From Curtobacterium sp. MCBA15_009 (GTDB taxonomy: Bacteria; Actinomycetota; Actinomycetes; Actinomycetales; Microbacteriaceae), in assembly GCF_001864895.1 (NCBI RefSeq), contig NZ_MJGO01000023.1, positions 422,002-486,001 on the forward strand: a stretch of DNA of 64,000 nucleotides, read 5' to 3'. The translations under genes and the position numbers were made by a program. The notes beneath the pieces are model-generated. The model was not told where the DNA came from. It was given only the letters and a program-made list of their open reading frames with translations, and did not search any database. Below are positions 1 to 8,175 of this stretch, in pieces. How positions within the stretch are numbered: the first letter of the stretch is position 1; every line of letters starts with the position of its first letter.

Positions 1-390
1 CTCGACCTCCAGGCCGTGCATCGCGACCCGCGCCCCGGTCCGGCGCCGGATCGCGGCCGCCGCGCCGAGGTGGTCGGCGTGCAGGTGCGTCACCGCGACG
101 AGCGACACCTCGTCGACCGAACGGCCGACCGCGGCGAGCGCCCCGTCGAGCGCGTCCAGGTCCCCGTCGGCCGACCAGCCGGGGTCGATGACGGCGAGCG
201 AGCCGTCGGTCCCCTCGACCACGTACACCAGGGTGGCGTCGACGACCCCGGAGCGGAACGGGACGGCGAGCGTCCAGATGCCCGGCCGGACCTCCTCGAC
301 GGGTGGCAGCACACCCTCACGGAGTGCGGCGGCCTGCACGGGGCTGATCGGTTCCGGCGCCGGCGCTGCCGGTGGTGGCTCGGTCGTCAC
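1..390 (-). CDS. MBL-fold metallo-hydrolase, N-terminal part (runs off left edge)
   Basis: This is the first 130 codons of a metallo-beta-lactamase-fold hydrolase; the rest lies outside the window. Translation of the minus strand from the GTG at 390 gives a Pro/Ala-rich leader, a segment reading IDPGWSADGDLDAL, and then the zinc-binding signature THLHADHLG near residue 105. The HxHxDH motif defines the family, whose members hydrolyse thioesters, lactones or similar bonds with two metal ions; the substrate cannot be read from this part. A TAGGGT hexamer ends seven bases before the GTG, which supports this start and suggests a leaderless transcript. The shorter reading frames overlapping it are shadows. 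Confidence 0.85.
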   Translation of the reverse strand, partial: MTTEPPPAAPAPEPISPVQAAALREGVLPPVEEVRPGIWTLAVPFRSGVVDATLVYVVEGTDGSLAVIDPGWSADGDLDALDGALAAVGRSVDEVSLVAVTHLHADHLGAAAAIRRRTGARVAMHGLEVE

Positions 391-453
391 GCCGGCCACC
401 CTACCGACGCTGGTCGCACGGCCGGGGTGATCCGGGCCTCCTGGCCGCACCTG

Positions 454-504
454 GTGAGCAGAAGACGTCGGGTCGTCGCACCGGACCCGACGTCTTCTGC
501 TCAC
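454..504. repeat. Palindromic hairpin repeat, copy 1
   Basis: Perfect 21-bp inverted repeat (arms 454-474 and 484-504) around a 9-base loop. It is the first of three copies in the stretch 391-798, which has no convincing gene. The arm contains AGAAGACGTCGGGTC. There is no T-run after it, so it is not a canonical intrinsic terminator. Confidence 0.9.
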
Positions 505-543
505 GAAGTGCGCAGCGCACCCCGCCCGCCCCGCCTGCCGATG

Positions 544-594
544 GTGAGCAGAAGATGTCGGGTCGTCGCACCTGACCCGACCATTCCTGCTCAC
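544..594. repeat. Palindromic hairpin repeat, copy 2 (decayed)
   Basis: Second copy of the 51-bp element. The left arm (544-564) matches copy 3, but the right arm (574-594) has about four mismatches in its middle, so the stem is interrupted. Spacing to copy 1 is 39 bases and to copy 3 is 74 bases. Confidence 0.85.
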
Positions 595-668
595 CGAGCG
601 CGACCGGCCGGGGCGACCCGCGCCTCCTGGGCGCCCCCGGCCCGTCCCGCCCGGCCCGCCTGCACATG

Positions 669-719
669 GTGAGCAGAAGATGTCGGGTCGTCGCGCCGGA
701 CCCGACATCTTCTGCTCAC
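669..719. repeat. Palindromic hairpin repeat, copy 3
   Basis: Perfect 21-bp inverted repeat (arms 669-689 and 699-719, 9-base loop). Relative to copy 1 the left arm has C to T and the right arm the matching G to A, so base pairing is kept by a compensatory change. The bases after copies 1 and 3 (GAAG-GCGCAGCGC) are also similar, so the duplicated unit is longer than the hairpin. Confidence 0.9.
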
Positions 720-798
720 GAAGCGCGCAGCGCCCCGCCCCGCGCCACCCCGCGCGCAGCGACGCGAGCGCGCGGCCGCACCCGAGTACACAGGACCC

Positions 799-1842
799 AT
801 GACGATCGCACCGATGCTCGCCAAGGCCGTCGCCGAGGTACCGGAACCCGACAGCGTGGCTGGCGGGCTGCGGTACGAGCCGAAGTGGGACGGCTTCCGC
901 GGCATCGTCACGATCGACGGCGACGACGTCGAGATCGGCAGCCGCGGCGCGAAGCCCCTGACCCGGTACTTCCCCGAGCTCGTCGAGGCGCTCCGTGCCC
1001 AGTTCGGCGGCCGCGACCATCCGGTGGTGCTCGACGGCGAGGTGGTCCTGCGGTCCGGCGACGCGGGCGCCGAGCACCTGGACTGGGAGGCCCTGTCGCA
1101 GCGCATCCACCCGGCGGCCTCGCGGATCGCGAAGCTCAGCGCGGAGACGCCGGCGCAGTTCGTGGCGTTCGACCTGCTCGCCGTCGACGGCGAGGACCTG
1201 GTCGACCGGCCGTTCGACGAGCGCCGGGAGCGCCTCGAACAGCTCGCCGACGGCATGACGGACCCGCTGTTCGTCACCCGAACGACGCTCGACGTCGAGC
1301 AGGCACGTGGGTGGCTCACGACCTTCGAGGGCGCCGGACTCGACGGCGTCGTCGCCAAGCGTCGGGCGAAGCCGTACGAACCGGGCAAGCGGACGATGCT
1401 CAAGATCAAGCACCACCGCACCGCGGACGTCGTCGCGATCGGGTACCGCGTGCACAAGAGCGGCTCGGGGGTCGGGTCGCTGCTGGTCGGTCTGTACGGC
1501 GAGGACGGCGAGCTCCGGCAGGTCGGCGGCGTCTCCGCCTTCTCGGACAAGCGCCGACTCGCGTTGGTCGAGGAGCTCGACCCCGTCGTCCTGCGCGATG
1601 CGGACGGGAGGCCCGTCACCGGTGACGGGGAACGCTCGCGGTTCTCGTCGGGTCGCGACACGTCGTTCGTCCGGCTGGCGCCGGAACGGGTCCTGGAGGT
1701 CCGGTACGACCAGATGGAAGGTGACCGGTTCCGGCACACCGTGCAGTTCGAACGGTGGCGTCCCGACCGTGACGCCGCCTCGTGCGGGTTCGACCAGTTG
1801 GAGGTCCCCTCGGCCTACGACCTGCGGGACGTGCTGACGTAG
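799..1842 (+). CDS. ligC: ATP-dependent DNA ligase (LigC type)
   Basis: 347-residue ATP-dependent DNA ligase that would seal nicks through a ligase-AMP intermediate. Motif I is EPKWDGFRG with the adenylated lysine at residue 29. Later motifs are a motif III-like FVAFDLLAVDG near residue 117, GLDGVVAKR (motif IV) near 180 and LKIKHH (motif V) near 200, followed by an OB-fold region. The length fits stand-alone actinobacterial LigC proteins, not the much longer LigD fusion. The next large gene, on the opposite strand, encodes a LigD-type polymerase, so the two may cooperate in end joining or gap repair; no Ku gene is visible. The ATG at 799 follows a TACACA hexamer by six bases, which suggests a leaderless start. 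Confidence 0.93.
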   Translation: MTIAPMLAKAVAEVPEPDSVAGGLRYEPKWDGFRGIVTIDGDDVEIGSRGAKPLTRYFPELVEALRAQFGGRDHPVVLDGEVVLRSGDAGAEHLDWEALSQRIHPAASRIAKLSAETPAQFVAFDLLAVDGEDLVDRPFDERRERLEQLADGMTDPLFVTRTTLDVEQARGWLTTFEGAGLDGVVAKRRAKPYEPGKRTMLKIKHHRTADVVAIGYRVHKSGSGVGSLLVGLYGEDGELRQVGGVSAFSDKRRLALVEELDPVVLRDADGRPVTGDGERSRFSSGRDTSFVRLAPERVLEVRYDQMEGDRFRHTVQFERWRPDRDAASCGFDQLEVPSAYDLRDVLT

Positions 1843-1882
1843 GGAACGCGCGTTCTGTCCGTTTTTCGCTCAGCGTTCCAAG

Positions 1883-1897
1883 TAGTTAGGCGAACTA
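1883..1897. promoter_or_regulatory. Short inverted repeat upstream of small ORFs
   Basis: TAGTT-aggcg-AACTA, a perfect 5-bp inverted repeat with a 5-base spacer, in an A/T-richer patch between the ligase stop and the small ORF at 1968. It could be an operator or promoter element, but it is short enough to occur by chance. Confidence 0.25.
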
Positions 1898-1967
1898 GTG
1901 AAGACGTGGCAGCATGGTGCCCAGCAGCACGCATCCACCCCGGATGCCACAGATCGGAGCGGTCGAC

Positions 1968-2129
1968 ATGAGCACCAGCACGCTGGTCCGCCAGTCACAG
2001 CGGAGTCCCTTCTCGGAAGTACGCGAGGCCCGTCGGCAGCGCACCCTGCAGCTGAGCGCACTCGTCAGCGGCATCGCCGGCGTGACGGCCACCGCGCTCG
2101 CCCTCATCACGATCGGGCTCGGCTCGTGA
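1968..2129 (+). CDS. Small single-pass membrane protein, unknown function
   Basis: 53-residue protein. It has an N-terminal hydrophilic arm rich in Ser, Arg and Gln (MSTSTLVRQSQ) and one predicted membrane helix in the last 25 residues (LSALVSGIAGVTATALALIT), ending at GLGS. The frame is open further upstream, but ATG 1968 has a GGAG-like ribosome site about ten bases before it and gives a compact protein. No family is recognised. Its stop overlaps a possible GTG start of a second small ORF. High third-position GC supports real coding. Confidence 0.6.
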   Translation: MSTSTLVRQSQRSPFSEVREARRQRTLQLSALVSGIAGVTATALALITIGLGS

Positions 2130-2269
2130 TCGTCGACGGCATCAGCGACGCGAACCGCGGCACCTGGTCGCGCCTCACGCGCCTGCACACGGCGTCCGTC
2201 GGTCTGCCGATGCACACCACCCGCGTCGAGGCGACCGCCCCGACGCCGGACGTGCGCAACGCCGCCTGA
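2126..2269 (+). CDS. Possible small coupled ORF, unknown function
   Basis: 47-codon ORF whose GTG start (2126-2128) overlaps the TGA stop of the preceding small gene in a GTGA arrangement, the same coupling used by many gene pairs here. The product (VIVDGISDANRGTW...) has no recognisable domain or membrane segment. It ends just before the convergent stop of the LigD-like gene. It could be a chance open frame. Confidence 0.35.
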   Translation: MIVDGISDANRGTWSRLTRLHTASVGLPMHTTRVEATAPTPDVRNAA

Positions 2270-2275
2270 CCCGAC

Positions 2276-3286
2276 TCAGGTCGTCTTCTTCGCCCGCGAG
2301 GGCTGCACGCGCGGCGGTTCGCCGGGCATCTTCGGGAAGTCCGGCGGGAACGGCAGCTCCCCCAGGCCGTCCGCCAGGTCGCGGTCCCACCACTCCAGCA
2401 GCGGTGCGATCGAGCCGGGGGTCTCGCCCATCGTCTGCCACGGGTCGCCCGTCGACCGCAGCCGCTCCGGCACGGTCCGGACCGTGAACGCCGTCGGGTC
2501 GACGTCGGGCAGCTCGTCCCAGGTGACGGGCGTGGACACCGACGCGTGCGGGAGCGCCCGCGGGCTGTAGGCACCGGCCATCGTCCGGTCCCGGTTCGCC
2601 TGGTTGAAGTCGACGAACACGCGCTGGCCGCGCTCCTCCTTCCACCACGCGGTCGTCACCCGGTCCGGCATGCGCCGTTCGAGTTCCCGTGCCGCGGCGA
2701 TGACGGCGTGCCGCACGTCGAGGAACTCGTGCTCCGGGGTGATCGGCGCGAACACGTGCAGGCCGCGGTTGCCGCTCGTCTTGATCCACGTGGTCAGCCC
2801 GACCTCGTCGAGGACCTTCCGGAGCTCCTGCGCCACCGGCACGGTGTCCGAGAAGTCCGTGCCGGGCTGCGGGTCGAGGTCGATGCGGAGCTGGTCGGGG
2901 TGGTCGCTGTCCCCGGCTCGCGAGGCCCACGGGTGGAACACCACCGTGTTCATCTGCGCAGCCCACACCGCCACGGCCGGCTCGTCGACGACGAGCTGCG
3001 GGTGGGACCGGCCGCTCGCGTACGTCACCGTCACGGAGCGGACGTAGTCGGGAGCGCCCTTCGGCGGGTTCTTCGAGAAGAACTGCTCGCCGTCGATGCC
3101 GCCGGGGAACCGCTGCAACGAGATCGGGCGGTCGCCGTTCGCCCGGACGAAGGCGTCGCCCACGTCGACGAGGTACTGTGCCAGGTCGCCCTTGGTGATG
3201 CCCGCCTCTGCCCAGAGCACCCGCGAGGGGCTGCTGATCCGGACCTCGCGGTCGCCCACGCGGACCGTCGTCGCTTCGCTCGCCAT
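2276..3286 (-). CDS. LigD-type primase-polymerase domain protein
   Basis: 336-residue stand-alone polymerase domain of the LigD family (archaeo-eukaryotic primase superfamily), which adds ribo- or deoxyribonucleotides at DNA ends and gaps during non-homologous end joining. Visible signatures are LQRFPGGIDGEQFFSKN near residue 60, the metal-binding RIDLDPQPG near 135 and KTSGNRGLHVFAP near 170. The C-terminal tail is basic (PSRAKKTT) and no ligase or 3'-phosphoesterase domain is attached. It converges on the LigC-like ligase gene. A TACGGT hexamer ends seven bases before the ATG at 3286, pointing to a leaderless transcript. Ku is not visible in the window. Confidence 0.92.
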   Translation of the reverse strand: MASEATTVRVGDREVRISSPSRVLWAEAGITKGDLAQYLVDVGDAFVRANGDRPISLQRFPGGIDGEQFFSKNPPKGAPDYVRSVTVTYASGRSHPQLVVDEPAVAVWAAQMNTVVFHPWASRAGDSDHPDQLRIDLDPQPGTDFSDTVPVAQELRKVLDEVGLTTWIKTSGNRGLHVFAPITPEHEFLDVRHAVIAAARELERRMPDRVTTAWWKEERGQRVFVDFNQANRDRTMAGAYSPRALPHASVSTPVTWDELPDVDPTAFTVRTVPERLRSTGDPWQTMGETPGSIAPLLEWWDRDLADGLGELPFPPDFPKMPGEPPRVQPSRAKKTT

Positions 3287-3318
3287 GCAGCGGACCGTAC
3301 ACGGGGCAGGATGGACGG

Positions 3319-4155
3319 GTGAGCGACTACCTCGGCGTGGACCTGGCGTGGGGGCTCGGCACCCCGGACCGCGCGCCGAACGAGACCGGCCTGGTCGCCA
3401 TGGGGGCCGACGGCACCGTCATCGACGCCGGCTGGGCCCGCGGGGTCGACGCCGTCGCCGCGTGGATCACCGCACACGTCGGCCCGCGGACGCTCATCGC
3501 CGTCGACGCCTCACTCGTCGTGACGAACCCCACGGGCATCCGCGAGGCCGAACGGCAGGTCGGGCAACGCTACGGCCGGTGGAAGGTCGCGGCGAACCCG
3601 ACGAACCTGGCGTCCGCGGCGAGCGCCGGCGCCCGGCTGCTCGACGTCCTCACGGCGCACGGCATCGGGTACGTGTCGTCGACGGCGGCCATGCGGGCGC
3701 GCACCGGACCGGTGGCGTTCGAGTGCTACCCGTACACGACCCTGGTCGGCGTCGAGGAGCTCGGCTACGACGTCGAGCGGCCGCGCTACAAGCGCCTCGA
3801 CCTGCGCATCCCCGCCGCCGAGGCGCGGACCCGCCGCGCTGCCGCCTTCGACGAACTCGTCCGTCGGCTGCGGGAGACCCCGCTCGACCCGCCGCTGTCG
3901 CTCGACTCGCACCCGCTGACCGCCGGGCTCGCCGACCCGTCGGTGCTGCACGGTCCGACGCACAAGCACCGCGAGGACCTGCTCGACGGCGCCCTGTGCG
4001 CCTGGACCGCCGCGTTCTGGGAGCGGCACGGCGACGACCGCGTGCAGGTCCTGGGGGCCGAGCCGGGCCTCCCCACCGACCCGGCGGACGAGGCGGGCCG
4101 CCAGCCCGTCGTGGTGGCGCTGGCACGCCCGTCGCAGCGGGGGCCGCGCGGCTAG
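3319..4155 (+). CDS. DUF429 family protein (predicted RNase H-like nuclease)
   Basis: 278-residue DUF429 protein. The N-terminus SDYLGVDLAWG carries the first acidic residue of an RNase H-like fold, IAVDASLVV near residue 60 supplies a second, and HREDLLDGALCAWTAAFW near 220 is the typical C-terminal helix with an acidic pair. The family is predicted to be a nuclease, but no activity is established as far as I know. It is transcribed away from the LigD-like gene with only 32 bases between the starts, so the two share a divergent promoter region. CAGGAT six bases before the GTG suggests a leaderless start. Confidence 0.8.
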   Translation: MSDYLGVDLAWGLGTPDRAPNETGLVAMGADGTVIDAGWARGVDAVAAWITAHVGPRTLIAVDASLVVTNPTGIREAERQVGQRYGRWKVAANPTNLASAASAGARLLDVLTAHGIGYVSSTAAMRARTGPVAFECYPYTTLVGVEELGYDVERPRYKRLDLRIPAAEARTRRAAAFDELVRRLRETPLDPPLSLDSHPLTAGLADPSVLHGPTHKHREDLLDGALCAWTAAFWERHGDDRVQVLGAEPGLPTDPADEAGRQPVVVALARPSQRGPRG

Positions 4156-4164
4156 GCTGGCTCG

Positions 4165-5367
4165 GTGAGCACCACCACCGAACCCCTGCGCATCGGGCTG
4201 GTGTCGCTGCACACCTCCCCCGGCGACGAACCCGGCTCGGGCGAGGTCGGCGGGATGAACGTCGTCGTCCGACACCAGGCCGAGGCCCTGGCCGACCTCG
4301 GCCACCACGTCGACATCGTCACCCGCCGGTCCGCCCCGAGCCAGCCGGACTCGGTGTCGCTCGTGCCGGGCGTGTGCCTGCGGTTCGTGTCCGCCGGTCC
4401 CGCGCAGCCGGTGCCGAAGGGCGAGCACGACGCCTTCATCGAACCGTTCCGCCGCGAACTCGAACAGCTCGGCCCGTACGACGTGCTGCACTCGCACCAC
4501 TGGTTCTCCGGCGCAGCGGCGTTGCCCGTCGCCCGGGAGCGCGGCGTGCCGCACGTGCAGTCCTTCCACTCGATCGCCGCCGACCCAGAGACCCCGCTGT
4601 CCGAGGGCGAGCGCCCCGAGTCCGCCGGGCGCATCGCCGGCGAGGAACTGCTCGCCCAGGGGTCCGACGCCGTCGTCGTGGTGTCCGAGGCCGAGGCCGC
4701 CACCGTCCGCACGCGACTCGGCGGCGACGACGCCCGCATCTGGATCGTGCCGCCGGGCGTCGACGGTTCCGTCTTCCGCCCCGCCGGATCGAGCGCGCGC
4801 CGTGCCGCCACGCCCTACGTCGTCGCGGCGGCACGCGTGCAGCCGCTCAAGGGACTGGACCTGGCGATCGAGGCGATCGCCGGCATCAGCCAGGAGGCCC
4901 GCCCCACCCTGGTCATCGCGGGCGACGCCTCGAGCGAGGCGGGCGACTACGTGGACGAACTGCGTCGGCTCGCCGCCGCGCACGGCATCGCCGACCAGGT
5001 CACCTTCATCGGGCCGCAGTCGCGCGCCGACCTGGCGTTCCTGTTCCGCGGCGCGGCCGCCGTGCTCGTGCCGTCGCACTCGGAGACGTACGGACTCGTC
5101 GCGCTCGAGGGCTCGGCGTCCGGGGTGCCGGTCGTCGCCGCCGCTGCCGGCGGGCTGCGCGAGGCCGTGGTCGACGGCGAGACGGGCGTCGTGCTCGAGT
5201 CCCGCGACCCGGCGGTGTGGGCGGCGGAGATCGAACGGATCCTGACCGACGAGCAGTACGCGTCCGGCCTGGCGTCGGCGGGTCGGGAGCACGCGGAGCG
5301 GCTCAGCTGGGAACGGTCGGCGTCCGGGCTCGAGGCCGTCTACCGCCGGGTGCTCGGACGCCCGTGA
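4165..5367 (+). CDS. Glycosyltransferase family 4 (MshA-like)
   Basis: 400-residue GT-B fold glycosyltransferase. The N-terminus LVSLHTSPGDEPGSGEVGGMNV closely follows the glycine-rich acceptor loop of MshA, which transfers GlcNAc to inositol phosphate in mycothiol synthesis. The C-terminal half has the GT4 donor-site pattern HSETYGLVALEGSASGVPVVA near residue 310, with the E-x7-E spacing. The real acceptor may differ, since MshA-like paralogues are common. TAGGCT at 4153-4158 ends six bases before the GTG, so the message is probably leaderless. The stop overlaps the GTG of the downstream glycosylase gene. Confidence 0.85.
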   Translation: MSTTTEPLRIGLVSLHTSPGDEPGSGEVGGMNVVVRHQAEALADLGHHVDIVTRRSAPSQPDSVSLVPGVCLRFVSAGPAQPVPKGEHDAFIEPFRRELEQLGPYDVLHSHHWFSGAAALPVARERGVPHVQSFHSIAADPETPLSEGERPESAGRIAGEELLAQGSDAVVVVSEAEAATVRTRLGGDDARIWIVPPGVDGSVFRPAGSSARRAATPYVVAAARVQPLKGLDLAIEAIAGISQEARPTLVIAGDASSEAGDYVDELRRLAAAHGIADQVTFIGPQSRADLAFLFRGAAAVLVPSHSETYGLVALEGSASGVPVVAAAAGGLREAVVDGETGVVLESRDPAVWAAEIERILTDEQYASGLASAGREHAERLSWERSASGLEAVYRRVLGRP

Positions 5368-5960
5368 TCGACCAGCGCTTCTGGGACGCCCTCGACGCCG
5401 TCCCGGTCGAGTCCGACGCCGAGGCGCTCTACGACGTCCGCTCCGCCGAGGGCCGCCTGCGCCGCGAGAACCTGTCCCGGTACCTCGACCGGCTCGCACC
5501 GACGGCGGACACCCTGCTCGTCGCCGAGGCCCCGGGCTGGCGCGGGATGACGAACACGGGGATCCCCTTCACGAGCATGCGGGAGCTGGGGCCGGGGTAC
5601 CTCGTGCCGCCGGAGCCGACCGCGCCGTGGGAGGCGTCGTCGCGCGTCGTGCACGCCGCACTGGCGGGTCGGAGCGGCCCGCTCCCGGTCGCGTGGGCGA
5701 TCTTCCCGCACCACCCCTTCGTGGCGCCGGACCGGCTGACGAACCGGACGCCGCGCCCTGCCGAGGTCCGTTCGGGCGCGCCGGTGGCCCTCGCCCTGCT
5801 CGAGGCCCTCGGCGGCGTCGACCGGGTCCGGGTCGTCGCGGTCGGGCGGAAGGCGCAGGGCGCGCTCGCACTGGCCGGCATCGACGCGGTCGCCGTCCGG
5901 CACCCCGCACAGGGCGGTGCCCGGCAGTTCACCGAGCAGGTACAGGCACTGCTGCGCTGA
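5364..5960 (+). CDS. Uracil-DNA glycosylase family protein
   Basis: 198-residue member of the uracil-DNA glycosylase superfamily, which removes uracil or other damaged bases from DNA. The first motif is VAEAPGWRGMTNTGIPFT near residue 52, equivalent to the GxxPG/RG(R)xxxGxPF signature of the distant UDG families, and the second is VRHPAQGGARQF near 178, equivalent to the HPS-type loop. The usual active-site Asp/Asn is replaced by Glu-Ala (GEAP-like VAEAP), so its substrate range may differ from classical Ung. The GTG start overlaps the stop of the glycosyltransferase (GTGA), so the two are translationally coupled although their roles are unrelated. Confidence 0.75.
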   Translation: MIDQRFWDALDAVPVESDAEALYDVRSAEGRLRRENLSRYLDRLAPTADTLLVAEAPGWRGMTNTGIPFTSMRELGPGYLVPPEPTAPWEASSRVVHAALAGRSGPLPVAWAIFPHHPFVAPDRLTNRTPRPAEVRSGAPVALALLEALGGVDRVRVVAVGRKAQGALALAGIDAVAVRHPAQGGARQFTEQVQALLR

Positions 5961-5969
5961 GGCCCGGCG

Positions 5970-6398
5970 TCAGGCGGAGCGGACCTCGACGCCCTTCGCC
6001 TGCAGCCGCTCGGCGACGTGCGCCGGCAGCGGTGCGGCGACGAAGACGGTGCTCAGCTCCGGCAGGTCCAGCACGTCGTCCCAGTTCTGCGGGTCGAAGC
6101 GGTCGTCCGAGCCGTCCCAGCCGGGGTGCACGTCCTGCAGGACCTCGAGGTCGGAGTCGACCGTCAGCTCGGTGACCAGGGCCAGCTGCGACGGCAGGAG
6201 GTCGAGGTCGTCGTAGTACTCGCGCGCCCGGTCGTCCTGCCCGTCGACGTCGACGTCCTCGCCGGTCTCGTCCTCGGCGTCGGGGTCGTACGGGTCGAGC
6301 ACGTCGAGGTCGTAGCAGAGCACGTCGAGCACCAGCAGCTTCGCGTTGAAGTCGGCGAACTCGACGGGTTCCTCGGTGGTGTTCGAGTCGTGGTCCAT
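5970..6398 (-). CDS. Acidic DUF6892-like protein
   Basis: 142-residue, very acidic cytosolic protein. It opens with EFADFNAKLLVLDVLCYD and later reads HPGWDGSDDRFDPQNWDDVLDLPEL, the pattern I associate with the DUF6892 family, whose function is not known. A run of Asp/Glu near residues 40-65 (DAEDETGEDVDVDGQDD) separates the two conserved parts. It converges on the uracil-DNA glycosylase gene. The minus-strand TACGCT seven bases before the ATG supports this start and a leaderless transcript. Confidence 0.65.
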   Translation of the reverse strand: MDHDSNTTEEPVEFADFNAKLLVLDVLCYDLDVLDPYDPDAEDETGEDVDVDGQDDRAREYYDDLDLLPSQLALVTELTVDSDLEVLQDVHPGWDGSDDRFDPQNWDDVLDLPELSTVFVAAPLPAHVAERLQAKGVEVRSA

Positions 6399-6496
6399 GG
6401 CCCGGAGCGTATTCGCCGTCGGGTCACCGTGTTGCGATCTCGAGAAACCTTCCTGTGGGACTGGACAGGATGCCCTGCCCCGCGAAAGGGTGACGC

Positions 6497-7951
6497 ATGG
6501 CCACCACCAACACGGACCGCCCGAAGCAGGAGCAGACCGAGCTCCGCAGGGTCATCGGTCCCAAGCTGCTGCTGCTCTTCATCGTCGGCGACATCCTCGG
6601 CACGGGTGTCTACGCACTGACCGGACAGGTCGCCGCAGAGGTCGGCGGAGCAGCGTGGCTGCCCTTCCTCATCGCGTTCGCGGTCGCGCTGCTGACGGCG
6701 TTCTCGTACCTGGAGCTCGTCACGAAGTACCCGCAGACCGCGGGTGCGGCGCTCTACGTGCACAAGGCGTTCGGCATCCACTTCCTGACCTTCATCGTCA
6801 CGTTCATCGTCATGTGCTCCGGCATCACCTCGGCATCGACGGCCTCGCGGGCGTTCGCCGCGAACCTCGGCGCCGGGTTCGGCCTCGAGCTGCCGAACGC
6901 GGCCGTGATGCTCATCGGGATGGGCTTCATGCTCGCCGTGATGGCCGTCAACTTCCGCGGGGTGAGCGAGAGCGTCAAGACGAACGTCGTGCTCACCTTG
7001 GTCGAGCTCTCCGGTCTCGTGATGGTGATCCTCATCGGCTTCTGGGCGATCGCCGGCGGCAACGCGGACTTCTCGCGCGTGGTCATGTTCGAGACCCCCG
7101 AGGACAAGGGCCTGCTGCTCTCCGTCAGCACGGCGACCTCGCTGGCGTTCTTCGCCATGGTCGGCTTCGAGGACTCGGTCAACATGGCCGAGGAGACGAA
7201 GGACCCCTCGCGCATCTTCCCGAAGGTCATGCTCACCGGCCTCGGCATCACCGCCGTGATCTACGTGCTCGTGTCCATCTGCGCCGTCGCGGTCGTGCCG
7301 ATCGGCGAACTGGCCGGCAACGAGACCCCGCTCGTGACGGTCGTGCAGACCGCGGCGCCGGACTTCCCGATCGCCGACCTGCTGCCGTTCATCTCGATGT
7401 TCGCCGTCGCGAACACCGCGCTGATCAACATGATGATGGCCTCCCGTCTGCTGTACGGCATGAGCAAGCAGGGCGTGCTGCCCGGCTTCCTGGCCCGCGT
7501 CTCCCCCACCCGCCGCACGCCGTCGACCGCGATCGTCTTCACGACGCTCATCTCGCTCGCGCTGATCGGCTGGGTGTCGCTCGACCCCGACTCGCCCATC
7601 GTGGTCGTCCTCGGCGGCACCACCTCGCTCCTGCTGCTCTCGGTCTTCGCGATCGTGAACGTCACCGTCCTGGTGCTCCGGCGGGACAAGGTCGACCACC
7701 GGCACTTCCGTGCCGGCGTCGTCATCCCCGCGATCGGCATCGTGACCTGCCTGTGGCTCGTCCTGCCGTTCTCGTCCGGCCGCGACCCGCAGCAGTACCA
7801 GATCGCCGGCGCCCTGCTGGCGCTGGGCGTCGTGCTGTGGCTCGTGACGTGGTTCACGCACGGGCGGAAGCAGGCCGAGAAGGCCCCGACCGGACTCGTC
7901 ACGGAACCCACGAAGGTGCAGCGGCCGCCGCACGGCGACCGTGACTCGTGA
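6497..7951 (+). CDS. APC-family amino acid permease
   Basis: 484-residue integral membrane protein with about 12 predicted helices. Helix 1 has the APC signature LLLLFIVGDILGTGVYALTG near residue 27, in which the unwound GxG binds the substrate backbone, and FFAMVGFEDSVNMAEET near 220 is the conserved helix-6 region. It should import or exchange an amino acid by proton symport or antiport; the substrate is not readable. The hydrophilic C-terminus is basic. A GAAAGGGTGA ribosome site precedes the ATG. Its stop overlaps the start of a 44-residue membrane protein (TGATG), so the two are coupled. Confidence 0.9.
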   Translation: MATTNTDRPKQEQTELRRVIGPKLLLLFIVGDILGTGVYALTGQVAAEVGGAAWLPFLIAFAVALLTAFSYLELVTKYPQTAGAALYVHKAFGIHFLTFIVTFIVMCSGITSASTASRAFAANLGAGFGLELPNAAVMLIGMGFMLAVMAVNFRGVSESVKTNVVLTLVELSGLVMVILIGFWAIAGGNADFSRVVMFETPEDKGLLLSVSTATSLAFFAMVGFEDSVNMAEETKDPSRIFPKVMLTGLGITAVIYVLVSICAVAVVPIGELAGNETPLVTVVQTAAPDFPIADLLPFISMFAVANTALINMMMASRLLYGMSKQGVLPGFLARVSPTRRTPSTAIVFTTLISLALIGWVSLDPDSPIVVVLGGTTSLLLLSVFAIVNVTVLVLRRDKVDHRHFRAGVVIPAIGIVTCLWLVLPFSSGRDPQQYQIAGALLALGVVLWLVTWFTHGRKQAEKAPTGLVTEPTKVQRPPHGDRDS

Positions 7952-8085
7952 TGGACACCACGAACGTCATCTGGACCGTCGTGATCGCGGCGATCGCCGT
8001 CCTGTCGTTGTCCGCCGGAGGCTGGCGCCTCCGCCGAACGCGCCGTGACCACCACGACGACGGGCCCGCCGGGACCGACCGCTGA
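7951..8085 (+). CDS. Small membrane protein coupled to the permease
   Basis: 44-residue ORF starting inside the permease stop codon (TGATG). It has one hydrophobic helix (VIWTVVIAAIAVLSLSAGGW, residues 6-25) followed by a basic then His/Asp-rich tail. No family is recognised; such short proteins encoded next to transporters sometimes act as accessory subunits, which is only an inference here. The stop codon lies at the edge of the tandem repeats that follow. Confidence 0.55.
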   Translation: MDTTNVIWTVVIAAIAVLSLSAGGWRLRRTRRDHHDDGPAGTDR

Positions 8086-8168
8086 ACGATCGCCGGCACA
8101 CCACTGCCCGAGCGCGGACCGACCATTGACCGATCGCTGGCACACCACTGCCCGAGCGCGGACCGACC
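8082..8168. repeat. 44-bp tandem repeat, two copies
   Basis: Two adjacent copies (8082-8124 and 8125-8168) with period 44. They share CACACCACTGCCCGAGCGCGGACCGACC and differ at only a few sites before it. They begin at the stop codon of the 44-residue membrane protein. Confidence 0.9.
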
Positions 8169-8175
8169 GTTGAGC

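Noticed and set aside
454..719. CRISPR array
   Set aside because: The repeats are palindromic, only three, with unequal spacing (39 and 74 bases), and no cas genes are near.
3096..5363. Long plus-strand frame leading into the uracil-DNA glycosylase
   Set aside because: Only the last part from GTG 5364 is coding; the upstream part is Arg-rich shadow of the DUF429 and glycosyltransferase genes.
6164..7933. Minus-strand frame of 589 codons opposite the APC permease
   Set aside because: His/Arg/Asp-rich shadow composition with no hydrophobic or domain structure; the permease on the other strand is unambiguous.
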